Shown: piece after piece, positions 1 to 9,156 of the stretch
How the letters are laid out: each line of letters opens with the position of its first letter
Position numbering within the stretch: the first letter of the stretch is position 1
NCBI RefSeq assembly: GCF_003438075.1
Contig: NZ_QSTA01000008.1
Span: forward strand, 60,595-86,690
DNA length: 26,096 nt
Direction: 5' to 3'
Source: Eubacterium sp. OM08-24
GTDB taxonomy: Bacteria; Bacillota; Clostridia; Oscillospirales; Acutalibacteraceae
Made by a program: the position numbers and the translations under genes
Notes under the pieces: model-generated
Told to the model about the DNA's origin: nothing
The model's input: the letters and a program-made list of their open reading frames with translations, nothing else
The model's database searches: none

Positions 1-320
1 AATTAACTTTTTTCATTATATAGTGAATGTCTTTTCTTTTTGCTTTCGCATTTAAAGGCTAACGCCGTTTTGTTCAAGCCGGCAAAAAGCAAGTTTTTTG
101 GCTATCATTAGATTGTATAAACGGAAAGTATTTGTGGGCGTTGCCCACACCCACGACCTTTGAAAAGGTCGACCAAACTTTTATAATTGCTTTTCAAATT
201 TATTCCGCTAAACCATAATTTATCCCAACTTTTGATAAAGAACCTTTATAATCACTTAGCAAAGTAGTTTGCTAAAAACTAAAGATAATCAATATTTCAC
301 TCTTATAATCATAAAAAGCA
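1..320. other. Intergenic region downstream of gltD, no gene seen
   Basis: AT-rich stretch with no open reading frame of convincing length or ribosome binding site on either strand. It holds one copy of a dispersed palindromic repeat (131-185), described separately, and ends at the gltBD terminator. Nothing else is recognised. Confidence 0.6.
131..185 (-). repeat. Dispersed palindromic repeat, copy 1
   Basis: Read on the minus strand, this begins TATAAAAGTTTGGTCGACC, then an AAAGG-type complementary arm, then a second hairpin built on GGGC/GCCC. The first part matches 11024-11060 on the plus strand almost base for base, so it is a repeat present at least twice in 11 kb. Both copies lie between genes. 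The function is unknown. It could be a small non-autonomous element or a REP-like extragenic palindrome. Confidence 0.6.
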
Positions 321-355
321 AATGCACAACGATAAAAACCGTTGTGCATTTTTTA
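321..355 (-). terminator. Terminator of the gltBD operon
   Basis: Perfect 11-bp inverted repeat AATGCACAACG / CGTTGTGCATT with an 8-base loop, about 35 bases past the gltD stop. On the minus strand the stem is followed by TGCTTTTTATG. On the plus strand it is followed by TTTTT, so it may work in both directions. Confidence 0.8.
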
Positions 356-385
356 AGATAATGGAAGATTTAATTATTATTAAAA

Positions 386-1870
386 TTAAAGATTTGTGTA
401 ACCTATAAGGCTTAAATCTACCTCCTTGGCTACATCTCTGCCCTCACGAATTGCCCATACTACAAGCGACTGTCCTCTGTGCATATCGCCGGCTGTAAAT
501 ACATTCTTTACATTTGTTGCGTGTGAGCCTTCGGCAGTGGCTACATTTGTTCTTGCGTTTACTTCTACACCAAATGCCTTTGTAACATAGCTTTCAGAGC
601 CTAAGAAACCTGCGGCAATGAGTACAAGCTCAACATCAACAGTGTATTCCGAACCCTCGATTTCTTTCATCGTAAGTCTGCCGGTCTTTTCGTCTTTTTC
701 AGGCTTGAGCTTTACAAGAACTGCGCCTTTGAGGTTACCCTTGTCATCGGAGATAAATTCTTTTACCGTTGTCTGATAAACTCTTGGGTCATGACCGAAT
801 ACCTCAATAGCCTCTTCCTGACCGTAGTCTGTTTTACAAACTCTCGGCCACTGCGGCCATGGATTGTCAGCAGTACGCTTGTCGGGTAATTTTGGCATCA
901 TCTCAAGCTGGAGAACTGATTTAGCGCCGTGACGAATACTTGTTCCGACACAGTCGTTACCTGTATCACCACCGCCGATAACCATAACATTTTTGCCCTT
1001 TGCAGAAATGTATGTGCCATCCTTTAAGCCGTTGTCAAGCAATGCCTTAGTAGTCGATTTAAGAAAATCAACAGCAAAGTGAATACCCTTTGCATCTCTG
1101 CCTTTAACCTTAATATCTCTTGGATTTGATGCGCCGCAGCAGAGGATTACTCTGTCATATTCGTCAAGCAATTTTTTAGCTTTTACATCTTTGCCTACAT
1201 TGACGCCTGTTTTAAATTCAACGCCCTCTTCTTTCATAATAGAAATTTTGCGGTCGATAACTTCTTTTTCAAGTTTCATATTCGGAATACCGTACATGAG
1301 CAAACCTCCTACACGGTCGGAACGCTCGAATACAGTAACAGAGTGACCTCTCTGATTGAGCTGGTCGGCTGCGGCAAGTCCCGATGGACCTGAGCCAATG
1401 ATTGCAATTTTTTTACCTGTTCTTACTTTTGGCGGATTTGCTTCGGCAAGTCCCTGCTCGTAAGCGTTTTCTATAATTCCATACTCGTTTGCTCTTACAG
1501 TAACGGCGTCACCGTTAGCTCCGCAAGTGCAAGCCTTTTCGCAAAGGGCAGGACAAACACGAGAGGTAAATTCAGGAAAATTGTTTGTGATTTTAAGTCT
1601 GTTATATGCCTGTTCCCAACAACCTTTGAAAATAAGGTCATTCCATTCAGGTATAAGATTGTTAAGAGGGCAGCCTGAGAACGCATTGCCAATCTGCATA
1701 CCTGCCTGACAGAACGGAACACCACATTCCATACATCTTGCGCCCTGCTTTTCCTGATCCTTTTTGCTTAAAGGAGTGTGAAATTCATTGTAATTTTGTA
1801 TTCTTTCTTTAACTGAAAATGCCTCGGCATCTTCACGATTGTAATCCATAAAACCTGTTGGCTTTCCCAT
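386..1870 (-). CDS. gltD: Glutamate synthase (NADPH) small subunit
   Basis: A 494-residue protein, the usual length for the small (beta) subunit. It takes electrons from NADPH via FAD and iron-sulfur clusters and passes them to GltB for glutamate synthesis. The N-terminal third has the cysteine set of the family (CMECGVPFC around residue 46, then CPALCEKACTCG). An FAD-binding Rossmann motif IAIIGSGPSGLAAA follows near residue 155, and the NADPH-binding motif VMVIGGGDTGND lies near residue 295. The ATG start is preceded by GGAGGG, which overlaps the end of gltB. Only 15 bases separate it from the gltB stop, so the two are cotranscribed with gltB first. Related iron-sulfur flavoprotein oxidoreductase subunits share this fold, but the gltB neighbour settles the identity. 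Confidence 0.96.
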   Translation of the reverse strand: MGKPTGFMDYNREDAEAFSVKERIQNYNEFHTPLSKKDQEKQGARCMECGVPFCQAGMQIGNAFSGCPLNNLIPEWNDLIFKGCWEQAYNRLKITNNFPEFTSRVCPALCEKACTCGANGDAVTVRANEYGIIENAYEQGLAEANPPKVRTGKKIAIIGSGPSGLAAADQLNQRGHSVTVFERSDRVGGLLMYGIPNMKLEKEVIDRKISIMKEEGVEFKTGVNVGKDVKAKKLLDEYDRVILCCGASNPRDIKVKGRDAKGIHFAVDFLKSTTKALLDNGLKDGTYISAKGKNVMVIGGGDTGNDCVGTSIRHGAKSVLQLEMMPKLPDKRTADNPWPQWPRVCKTDYGQEEAIEVFGHDPRVYQTTVKEFISDDKGNLKGAVLVKLKPEKDEKTGRLTMKEIEGSEYTVDVELVLIAAGFLGSESYVTKAFGVEVNARTNVATAEGSHATNVKNVFTAGDMHRGQSLVVWAIREGRDVAKEVDLSLIGYTNL

Positions 1871-1885
1871 TATTGTGTGCCCTCC

Positions 1886-4800
1886 TTACTTATTGTTGAT
1901 AATCTGATAGAATGCCTCGATCTGAGCCTGTTCACTGCTAAGACCTTTTTCTTCCATAGAGGCAATCGCAGACATCATTTCTTTGTAATCATGAGGAACG
2001 ATTTTCTTAAACTTTGGAAGATACTTGTCAAAGTTGTCAAGAATTTCTTTACCCTTTGCTGAGCCGGTAGCGTCTGTATGTTCTTCAATGAGTGACTTGA
2101 GCTCGATGATATCGTACTTTTCCTTAACCTCAGAGAAGAGTACCATTTCCTTGTTGAGCTTGGTGTAAAGATCTCTGTCCTCGTCAAGCACATACGCTAC
2201 ACCGCCCGACATACCTGCCGCAAAGTTTTTGCCTGTTTTACCGATAACTACAACTCTGCCGCCTGTCATATATTCACAGCCGTGGTCGCCTACACCCTCA
2301 ACAACAGCAACAGCGCCTGAGTTTCTTACGCAGAAACGCTCACCTGCAACACCGTTGATAAATGCCTTACCGCTTGTTGCGCCGTAGAAAGCAACATTAC
2401 CGATGATGACATTATTTTCAGCCTTAAAGGTTGAACCCTTTGGAGGATATACAATAAGTTTACCGCCTGACAAACCTTTACCAAAGTAGTCGTTGCTGTC
2501 GCCGACAAGCTCAAGTGTAAGTCCCTTTGGAATGAAAGCACCAAAACTCTGTCCGCCAGAACCGTTACATATAATTTTAAATGTATCGTCTTCAAGCTTA
2601 TCGTCAAACGCTTTTGTGATTTCAGAACCGAGAATTGTACCGAATGAACGGTCTGTATTCTTAACATCAACGGTAATTGTTTTGCTCTTACCGTTTGCAA
2701 GAGATGACTTAAATTCTTTTAAGAGTACCTTTTCATCGAGAGTTGCGTCAAGCTTAAAGTCATAAAGATTCTTTTTCTTGTATTCAATCTTATTTGAAAC
2801 AAAGTCGGTATTAAGAATATTTGAAAGGTCAACTTCGGCAGCCTGTCCCTCAATATTGTCTTTTCTCTTAATAAGGTCAATTCTGCCGACAAGCTCATCA
2901 ATAGTTTTAACACCGAGCTTTGACATATACTCTCTTAACTCCTGCGCAACAAAACGCATAAAGTTCATTACATATTCAGGCTTACCCATAAATCTCTTCC
3001 TGAGTTCAGGGTTTTGTGTAGCCACACCGAACGGGCAAGTATCAAGGTTACATACTCTCATCATAGCACAGCCGAGTGTTACGAGTGGGGCAGTGGCAAA
3101 ACCGTATTCTTCTGCACCGAGAATTGCGGCAATCGCAACATCTCTGCCGTTCATAAGCTTACCGTCTGTTTCAATAACAACCTTGTTTCTAAGGTCATTC
3201 ATAATAAGTGTCTGATGAGCTTCGGCAAGACCGAGTTCCCATGGAAGACCTGCATTATAGATTGAGCTTCTCGGAGCAGCACCTGTACCGCCGTCATAGC
3301 CTGAAATAAGGATAACGCCTGCGCCTGCTTTTGCAACACCTGCGGCAACCGTACCTACGCCACACTCGGAAACGAGCTTTACAGAAATTCTTGCGTCTGT
3401 GTTTGCGTTCTTAAGGTCATAAATAAGCTGTGCAAGATCTTCAATTGAATAAATATCGTGGTGAGGAGGAGGGGAGATAAGAGATACACCCGGTGTGGAG
3501 TGTCTTGTCTTTGCAATCCAAGGATAAACCTTTTTGCCCGGAAGATGTCCGCCCTCGCCGGGCTTAGCACCCTGTGCCATTTTAATCTGAATTTCATCGG
3601 CTGATGTAAGATATTTTGAAGTTACACCAAATCTGCCCGACGCAACCTGCTTGATAGCGGAGCAACGGTTGTCGGCTGTGCCCTTTGTAAGGAGTCTTTC
3701 AAGACTTTCGCCGCCCTCGCCTGAGTTTGACTTGCCATGAAGTCTGTTCATCGCAATAGCGAGTGCCTCGTGTGCCTCCTGAGAAATTGAGCCGTAAGAC
3801 ATAGCACCTGTTTTAAATCTGCGAACGATAGAATCAACGCTTTCAACCTCGTCAATCGGAACAGGAGTTTCGGCATAATTAAAGTCAAACAGTCCTCTGA
3901 TATTTACAGGGTCCATTTCTTCTGAAATCATATGAGAATACTTTTTATAAAGCTCATAGTCGCCTGTTCTTGTTGACTGCTGGAGCATATATATTGTTTG
4001 CGGATTGTAGAGGTGTTCCTCTTTGCCACTTCTGAATTTATGACTGCCTCTTGATTCAAGCTCAGGATTTGTGCTGAGTCCGAGAGGGTCAAAAGCAGAT
4101 GTGTGAAGTCTGTCAACATTCTTTTCAATATCTTTTAATGTGATACCGCCTATTCTGCTGACTGTGCCTGTAAAGTAATTATCAATAACATCTTTGCCGA
4201 TACCAATTGCCTCGAAAATTTGTGAGCCATGGTATGACTGGATTGTTGAAATACCCATTTTAGATGCAATCTTAACTATGCCATGGAGAATAGCGTCATT
4301 GTAGTCATTAACAGCCGCATAGTAATCCTTGTCGAGAAGGTCATCTGCGATAAGCTCGTGGATAGTTTCCTGCGCAAGGTATGGGTTAATAGCACTTGCA
4401 CCGTAGCCGAGAAGTGTAGCAAAATGATGTACCTCTCGTGGCTCGCCGCTTTCAAGAATTATAGCGCATGATGTTCTTTTCTTGGTAACAACGAGGTGCT
4501 GATGAACTGCCGAAACCGCAAGCAATGACGGAATAGCAAGGTGGTTTTCGTCAACGCCTCTGTCCGAGAGGATGATGATGTTTGCACCCTCGCTGAAAGC
4601 CTTGTCTGTTTCAATAAAAAGTCTGTTGATAGCCTTTTTAAGGCTTGTGTTTTTATAATAAAGAATCGGAACGGTGGCAACCTTAAAGCCGTTGATGTTC
4701 ATATTCTTGATTTTGAGAATATCTGTTGAAGTAAGGATAGGATTGTGAATCTTGATTACCTTACAGTTTTCTGGTTTTTCTTCAAGTATGTTGCCGTCCT

Positions 4801-6433
4801 CACCAATGTAAATTGTAGTTGATGTTACAACTTCCTCACGAATTGCGTCAATAGGTGGGTTTGTAACCTGAGCGAAAAGCTGTTTAAAGTAATTAAACAA
4901 AGGCTGTGGTTCTTTTGAAAGTACAGCAAGCGGACTGTCTGTGCCCATTGCCGAAATCGGCTCGCTTGCATTTTTAGCCATAGGGAGGATAGATGTCATA
5001 ACCTCTTCGTAGGTATAGCCAAACGCTTTTTGAAGTCGCTGTCTTTCATCGTAAGAGTGTTCCTCAACCTTTACATTCGGAATCTTGAGGTCTTTAAGAC
5101 GAACAAGGTTGCTGTCGAGCCACTCGCCGTACGGCTGTTTAGATGCGTAGTATTCCTTAAGCTCGTCATCATCAATGAGCTTGCCCTGTACTGTATCAAC
5201 AAGGAGCATTTTGCCCGGACGGAGTCTTTCCTTTGTAACGATTTTTGCAGGGTCAATAGGAAGTGCGCCAACCTCTGAAGAAAGGATAAGGTTGTTGTCA
5301 TCTGTAATGTAGTATCTTGACGGACGAAGACCGTTTCTGTCAAGTACCGCACCCATAATATCACCGTCAGAGAAAAGAATTGATGCAGGGCCGTCCCATG
5401 GTTCCATCATTGTAGCGTAGTACTGGTAAAAATCTTTCTTTTTCTGAGAAATTGTGTGGTTTCTGTCCCAAGGCTCAGGAATTGTAATCATAACGGCAAG
5501 AGGAAGCTCCATACCGCTCATTACTAAAAATTCAAGTGTGTTGTCGAGCATAGCCGAGTCTGAACCCTCGGTGTTTACAACAGGAATAACCTTGTCGAGG
5601 TCACCCTTGAGGTGCTCTGACTTCATTGTTTCCTCACGAGCAAGCATTTTGTCTGCATTGCCCCTGATTGTATTGATTTCACCGTTGTGAACAATCATTC
5701 TGTTTGGATGAGCTCTCTGCCAGCTTGGGTTTGTGTTGGTAGAAAATCTTGAGTGAACCATAGCAATGGCTGACTCATAATCGGGGTCTTGCAGGTCGGT
5801 AAAGAATCTTCTTAACTCGCCTACAAGGAACATACCTTTATATACAATAGTTCTGCTTGAGAGCGAAACTACATATGTATCCTCATTACTCTGCTCAAAT
5901 ACTCGTCTTGCAACATAGAGCTTGCGGTCGAAAGGCAATCCTTTTTTAACACCCTTCGGGCGCTTGATAAAGCATTGCATAATATGAGGCATACATTCTA
6001 CTGCTCGTTTGCCGAGTATATCAGGGTTTGAAGGAACATTTCTCCAACCGAGAATCTCAAGTCCCTCTTTTTCCGCAATAATTTCAAACATTTTTTTAGC
6101 CTGATTTCTTGCAAGCTCGTTTTGAGGGAAGAAGAACATACCTACGGCATAATCTCTCTCTGCAAGCAGCTTAATGCCAAGATCTCTTTCGGCTACTTTT
6201 TTGAAAAACTTGTGTGAAATCTGGAGCAAAATACCTACACCGTCACCTGTTTTGCCTTCGGCGTCCTTACCTGCTCTGTGTTCAAGGGTTTCTACAATAG
6301 TAAGAGCATTTGCAACAGTATCGTGAGATTTGATACCGTTAATGTTTACAACCGCACCGATACCGCAGTTGTCGTGCTCAAACTGTGGAGAATAAAGACC
6401 CTTAAAGTCCTGTCTGTTTGAGATTTGTTCCAA
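1886..6433 (-). CDS. gltB: Glutamate synthase large subunit
   Basis: A 1515-residue protein, full length for the alpha subunit. It hydrolyses glutamine and uses the ammonia to convert 2-oxoglutarate to glutamate. The N-terminal class II amidotransferase domain has its nucleophile at Cys23 (HDNCGIG), so 22 residues are probably cleaved off. The FMN synthase domain (about 800-1190) includes GAKPGEGGHLPGKKV and the 3Fe-4S cysteines C1122, C1128 and C1133 in the C-x5-C-x4-C spacing of the family. The C-terminal beta-helix (about 1260-1450) contains the Gly-rich GXGXG repeats. The start is TTG, supported by GGGTGA seven bases upstream. The only upstream alternative, a GTG, runs into a stop after two codons. 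Confidence 0.96.
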   Translation of the reverse strand: MEQISNRQDFKGLYSPQFEHDNCGIGAVVNINGIKSHDTVANALTIVETLEHRAGKDAEGKTGDGVGILLQISHKFFKKVAERDLGIKLLAERDYAVGMFFFPQNELARNQAKKMFEIIAEKEGLEILGWRNVPSNPDILGKRAVECMPHIMQCFIKRPKGVKKGLPFDRKLYVARRVFEQSNEDTYVVSLSSRTIVYKGMFLVGELRRFFTDLQDPDYESAIAMVHSRFSTNTNPSWQRAHPNRMIVHNGEINTIRGNADKMLAREETMKSEHLKGDLDKVIPVVNTEGSDSAMLDNTLEFLVMSGMELPLAVMITIPEPWDRNHTISQKKKDFYQYYATMMEPWDGPASILFSDGDIMGAVLDRNGLRPSRYYITDDNNLILSSEVGALPIDPAKIVTKERLRPGKMLLVDTVQGKLIDDDELKEYYASKQPYGEWLDSNLVRLKDLKIPNVKVEEHSYDERQRLQKAFGYTYEEVMTSILPMAKNASEPISAMGTDSPLAVLSKEPQPLFNYFKQLFAQVTNPPIDAIREEVVTSTTIYIGEDGNILEEKPENCKVIKIHNPILTSTDILKIKNMNINGFKVATVPILYYKNTSLKKAINRLFIETDKAFSEGANIIILSDRGVDENHLAIPSLLAVSAVHQHLVVTKKRTSCAIILESGEPREVHHFATLLGYGASAINPYLAQETIHELIADDLLDKDYYAAVNDYNDAILHGIVKIASKMGISTIQSYHGSQIFEAIGIGKDVIDNYFTGTVSRIGGITLKDIEKNVDRLHTSAFDPLGLSTNPELESRGSHKFRSGKEEHLYNPQTIYMLQQSTRTGDYELYKKYSHMISEEMDPVNIRGLFDFNYAETPVPIDEVESVDSIVRRFKTGAMSYGSISQEAHEALAIAMNRLHGKSNSGEGGESLERLLTKGTADNRCSAIKQVASGRFGVTSKYLTSADEIQIKMAQGAKPGEGGHLPGKKVYPWIAKTRHSTPGVSLISPPPHHDIYSIEDLAQLIYDLKNANTDARISVKLVSECGVGTVAAGVAKAGAGVILISGYDGGTGAAPRSSIYNAGLPWELGLAEAHQTLIMNDLRNKVVIETDGKLMNGRDVAIAAILGAEEYGFATAPLVTLGCAMMRVCNLDTCPFGVATQNPELRKRFMGKPEYVMNFMRFVAQELREYMSKLGVKTIDELVGRIDLIKRKDNIEGQAAEVDLSNILNTDFVSNKIEYKKKNLYDFKLDATLDEKVLLKEFKSSLANGKSKTITVDVKNTDRSFGTILGSEITKAFDDKLEDDTFKIICNGSGGQSFGAFIPKGLTLELVGDSNDYFGKGLSGGKLIVYPPKGSTFKAENNVIIGNVAFYGATSGKAFINGVAGERFCVRNSGAVAVVEGVGDHGCEYMTGGRVVVIGKTGKNFAAGMSGGVAYVLDEDRDLYTKLNKEMVLFSEVKEKYDIIELKSLIEEHTDATGSAKGKEILDNFDKYLPKFKKIVPHDYKEMMSAIASMEEKGLSSEQAQIEAFYQIINNK

Positions 6434-6482
6434 TTTAATTCACCCTTTCCCGCCCAATTCTTCAACATTCACGGTGTACGGC

Positions 6483-6501
6483 ATACTATATAATATAGTA
6501 T
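6483..6501. promoter_or_regulatory. Perfect palindrome over the gltB promoter, candidate operator
   Basis: ATACTATAT-A-ATATAGTAT: two perfect 9-bp arms around a single central base, covering the predicted gltB -10 box. This is the placement of a repressor or activator site. The binding protein cannot be named, and an all-A/T-rich palindrome can also arise from overlapping -10-like sequences. Confidence 0.4.
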
Positions 6502-6511
6502 AGAGCACCAA
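6483..6511 (-). promoter_or_regulatory. Putative gltB promoter
   Basis: Read on the minus strand: TTGGTG, 17 bases, TAGTAT. This puts the transcript start near 6476 and leaves a leader of about 43 bases before the TTG start. The -10 box lies inside the 19-bp palindrome listed next. An alternative -10 (TATACT, 6497-6502) has no good -35. Confidence 0.5.
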
Positions 6512-6742
6512 GCACCGCAAATGGATTGAGCTGACTAAATACATTTTATATTTTTGCTAAAAACATATCAATTATATGTAAAATGTATGTATTGAAATAA
6601 AGCTGTCATAAAACAGCGCATTTGCAATAACTTTATTATATAGCCTGTTATTATAGATGTCAATAGAAAATGCAATATTTTTATTTCAAACTTTCATATT
6701 TTTTAAAAAAGCAGGAAAAAACCTGATAAAGCACCATATAAA

Positions 6743-6777
6743 TGCAAGTCGCTTGCAAGAAAAATACTTAAACTTGC
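6743..6777. promoter_or_regulatory. TGCAAG/CTTGCA repeat cluster upstream of glnA
   Basis: A perfect inverted repeat TGCAAG-TCG-CTTGCA (6743-6757) is followed by a third half-site, CTTGCA (about 6772-6777), 40-75 bases upstream of the glnA -35 box. Looser TTGCAAT and TGCAATA words also occur near 6623 and 6669. This may be an activator site. No cognate regulator is visible in the window. Confidence 0.3.
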
Positions 6778-6817
6778 AAATCCCGAAAATATTTTTTAAA
6801 AAATTTTAAAAAAGCTA

Positions 6818-6846
6818 TTGACAAATAATTCAAAAGGGTTTATACT
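6818..6846 (+). promoter_or_regulatory. glnA promoter
   Basis: Perfect TTGACA -35 box, 17-base spacer, and TATACT -10 box. Transcription should start near 6853, only about 10-15 bases ahead of the leader hairpins. The intrinsic terminator at 6869 therefore lies in the leader, between promoter and gene, and must be bypassed for glnA expression. Confidence 0.8.
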
Positions 6847-6860
6847 ACAACCAATGACAA

Positions 6861-6876
6861 ACAGCAAGGGCGCTGT
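6861..6876 (+). promoter_or_regulatory. Hexaloop hairpin in the glnA leader, ANTAR-type antiterminator candidate
   Basis: ACAGC-AAGGGC-GCTGT: a 5-bp stem and six-base loop with A at position 1 and G at position 4, the hallmark reported for RNA targets of ANTAR antitermination proteins. Bases 6869-6876 also belong to the 5' arm of the terminator, so the two folds exclude each other. The transporter gene downstream has the same design. The second upstream hairpin usual in the described ANTAR motif is not seen within the predicted transcript. Confidence 0.55.
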
Positions 6877-6908
6877 GAGCCGAAAGGTTCGCAGTGCCTT
6901 TTTGTTTT
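6869..6908 (+). terminator. Leader terminator (attenuator) of glnA
   Basis: An uninterrupted 13-bp stem (GGCGCTGTGAGCC with GGTTCGCAGTGCC, including three G-T pairs) is closed by a GAAA tetraloop and followed by TTTTTGTTTT. It lies after the promoter and about 40 bases before the glnA start, so it works as an attenuator rather than as the end of another gene. Confidence 0.8.
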
Positions 6909-6950
6909 CTAAAAAATAATTTCTTTAAAAAACGGATAGGAGAGATTAAA

Positions 6951-9044
6951 ATGGCAAAAGTTCCCGAACTATTTGGCAGTATGGTGTTTAACGATCAGAT
7001 GATGCTTGAGCGTCTTCCAAAGGCTACTTATAAAGCACTTAAGAAGACAATCCAGAACGGTGAGCCACTCGATGAAGGCGTAGCAAATGTAGTTGCAAGT
7101 GCAATGAAAGACTGGGCTATTGAAAAGGGCTGCACACACTACACACACTGGTTTCAGCCGATGACAGGTATTACAGCAGAAAAGCATGACAGCTTTATCA
7201 CACCAAACGGTGACGGTCAGGTTATTATGGAATTCTCAGGTAAAGAGCTTGTAAAGGGCGAGCCTGACGCATCTTCTTTCCCAAGCGGCGGTATTCGTGC
7301 TACTTTTGAGGCAAGAGGCTACACAACTTGGGACCCGACTTCATATGCTTTTGCTAAGGACGGTACACTTTACATTCCGACAGCATTCTGTTCATATACA
7401 GGCGAGGTTCTCGATAAGAAAACTCCACTTCTCCGTTCAATGGAGAGAATCAGCACCGAGGCTTGTAAGGTTCTTAATCTTCTCGGCAAGACTGATGTTA
7501 CAAGAGTTACAACAACAGTTGGCCCTGAGCAGGAGTACTTCCTTATAGATAAAGATGTTTACGATCAGAGAAAAGACCTTATTTATACAGGCAGAACACT
7601 TTTCGGTGCAAAAGCACCAAAGGGACAGGAGCTTGACGACCATTACTTCGGTGCAATCAAGACAAGAGTTGCAGCTTTCATGGCTGACCTTGACAATGAG
7701 CTTTGGAAACTTGGTATTCTTGCTAAGACAAAGCACAACGAGGTTGCTCCTTCTCAGCACGAGCTTGCTCCTATTTTTACAACTACAAATATTGCAACCG
7801 ACCACAACGAGCTTACAATGGAAGTTATGAAGAAGATTGCTGAAAAGCACGGTCTTGTTTGCCTCCTCCACGAAAAACCTTTTGCAGGCGTAAACGGTTC
7901 CGGTAAGCACAACAACTGGTCAATTTCTACAAATACAGGCGAAAACCTCCTCGATCCGGGCAAAACTCCTGAAACAAATATTCAGTTCCAGCTTTTCCTC
8001 GCAGCTATCGTAAAGGCTGTTCACGAGTATCAGGATCTTTTAAGAATTTCTGTTGCATCGGCAGGCAACGATCACCGTCTTGGCGCTAACGAAGCACCGC
8101 CTGCAATCATTTCAATGTATCTTGGCGATGACCTCGGCGCATTGGTTGAATCTATCATCAACGGTACAGAGTATGTAAGCAAGGGCAAAGTTAAGATGTC
8201 AACAGGTGTTGATGTTCTTCCAGACTTCAAGAAAGATACATCAGATCGTAACAGAACATCACCTTTTGCTTTCACAGGCAATAAGTTTGAGTTCAGAGCA
8301 CTCGGTTCGGCACTCAACATTGCTTGTCCGAACATTATGCTCAACACAATGGTTGCTGAGGAGCTTTCTGAGTTCTACGATGAGCTTAAGGATGCATCAG
8401 ACCTTGATGCAGCTGTTAAGGCTCTCATTAAAAAGACATTTACAGAACATCAGGCTATTATCTTCAACGGCAACAACTACGCTCCTGAGTGGGTTGAAGA
8501 GGCAGAGAAGAGAGGTCTTCTTAACCTCAAGTCACTTCCTGATGCAGTTGAGCATTACATTGATCAGAAGAACCTTGACCTCTTTACAAAGAATAAGATT
8601 TACTCAGTAGATGAAATTCACGCAAGATATGAAATTGAGCTTGAAAACTATGCTAAGATTATCAACATTGAGGCACTTACAATGATTGATATGGCTAAAA
8701 AGGATATGATTCCTGCCGTAACATCATATGTAAGAGAGCTTACAGATACAGCACTTGCCAAGAAAGCACTTTCAGACGCAATCCCAACATCAGTTGAGGA
8801 AGACCTCATTACAAGTCTTTCAAACAAACTTGTTTGCTTCAGCAAAAAGACAGCAGAGCTTGAGAACGCTGTTATCGGCGCAAGCGAATATGAGGGCGAT
8901 GTTCTTGCTTATGCTAAGTATTACAGAGAGAGCGTATTCTCGGTAATGACTGAACTTCGTGCAATCGGTGACGCAATGGAAACAGAAACAGCCGCTGATT
9001 ACTGGCCATATCCTTCATACGGCGAAATGCTTTACGGTGTATGA
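6951..9044 (+). CDS. glnA: Glutamine synthetase, type III
   Basis: A 697-residue enzyme joining ammonia to glutamate at the cost of ATP. Length and motifs identify the GSIII (GlnN) class rather than the roughly 450-residue GSI. Visible motifs are [10 protein letters not shown] near residue 190, [29 protein letters not shown] in the catalytic core, and [20 protein letters not shown], typical of GSIII. The reading frame is open from 6894, but the start at 6951 is chosen because it has GGAGAG at the right distance and gives the family N-terminus [10 protein letters not shown]. The gene follows an attenuator leader and is followed by the ammonium transporter, so it supplies the GS half of a GS-GOGAT pair with the divergent gltBD. 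The symbol glnN is also used for this class. Confidence 0.95.
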   Translation: MAKVPELFGSMVFNDQMMLERLPKATYKALKKTIQNGEPLDEGVANVVASAMKDWAIEKGCTHYTHWFQPMTGITAEKHDSFITPNGDGQVIMEFSGKELVKGEPDASSFPSGGIRATFEARGYTTWDPTSYAFAKDGTLYIPTAFCSYTGEVLDKKTPLLRSMERISTEACKVLNLLGKTDVTRVTTTVGPEQEYFLIDKDVYDQRKDLIYTGRTLFGAKAPKGQELDDHYFGAIKTRVAAFMADLDNELWKLGILAKTKHNEVAPSQHELAPIFTTTNIATDHNELTMEVMKKIAEKHGLVCLLHEKPFAGVNGSGKHNNWSISTNTGENLLDPGKTPETNIQFQLFLAAIVKAVHEYQDLLRISVASAGNDHRLGANEAPPAIISMYLGDDLGALVESIINGTEYVSKGKVKMSTGVDVLPDFKKDTSDRNRTSPFAFTGNKFEFRALGSALNIACPNIMLNTMVAEELSEFYDELKDASDLDAAVKALIKKTFTEHQAIIFNGNNYAPEWVEEAEKRGLLNLKSLPDAVEHYIDQKNLDLFTKNKIYSVDEIHARYEIELENYAKIINIEALTMIDMAKKDMIPAVTSYVRELTDTALAKKALSDAIPTSVEEDLITSLSNKLVCFSKKTAELENAVIGASEYEGDVLAYAKYYRESVFSVMTELRAIGDAMETETAADYWPYPSYGEMLYGV

Positions 9045-9078
9045 TTGATTGACTGATTTTTAAATTTTAAATTTGGTG

Positions 9079-9092
9079 ACACAATGGCGTGT
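9079..9092 (+). promoter_or_regulatory. Hexaloop hairpin in the amt leader, ANTAR-type antiterminator candidate
   Basis: ACAC-AATGGC-GTGT: a 4-bp stem with a six-base loop whose first base is A and fourth is G, matching the glnA leader loop AAGGGC at four of five other positions-or-equivalents (AA-GGC). Its loop and 3' arm overlap the 5' arm of the terminator at 9086. No convincing separate promoter is seen, so the transcript may come from glnA. Confidence 0.5.
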
Positions 9093-9130
9093 AACGAACA
9101 GTAGTAAACTGTTCGGTGCACGCCGTTTTT
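9086..9130 (+). terminator. Terminator/attenuator between glnA and the ammonium transporter
   Basis: A long stem of about 17 bp: GGCGTG with CACGCC outside, one mismatch in the middle, and GAACAGT with ACTGTTC inside. It has an AGTAA loop and is followed by GTTTTTGTT. It lies 42 bases after the glnA stop and 27 bases before the next start. It may end glnA transcripts and also control read-through into the transporter. Confidence 0.75.
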
Positions 9131-9156
9131 GTTATTTAAAAAAAGGAGAGATCTAT

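Noticed and set aside
6433..6560. A third hexaloop/terminator leader before gltB
   Set aside because: No A1/G4 six-base loop overlapping a terminator was found on the minus strand; gltB has a palindrome at its promoter instead.
6841..6868. First (P1) hairpin of the usual two-hairpin ANTAR motif before glnA
   Set aside because: Only about 10-15 bases lie between the predicted transcript start and the hexaloop hairpin, and no second six-base-loop stem forms there.
7437..7910. 157-codon minus-strand frame inside glnA
   Set aside because: Antisense shadow of a strongly conserved enzyme gene; cysteine-rich, low-information translation and no start signals.
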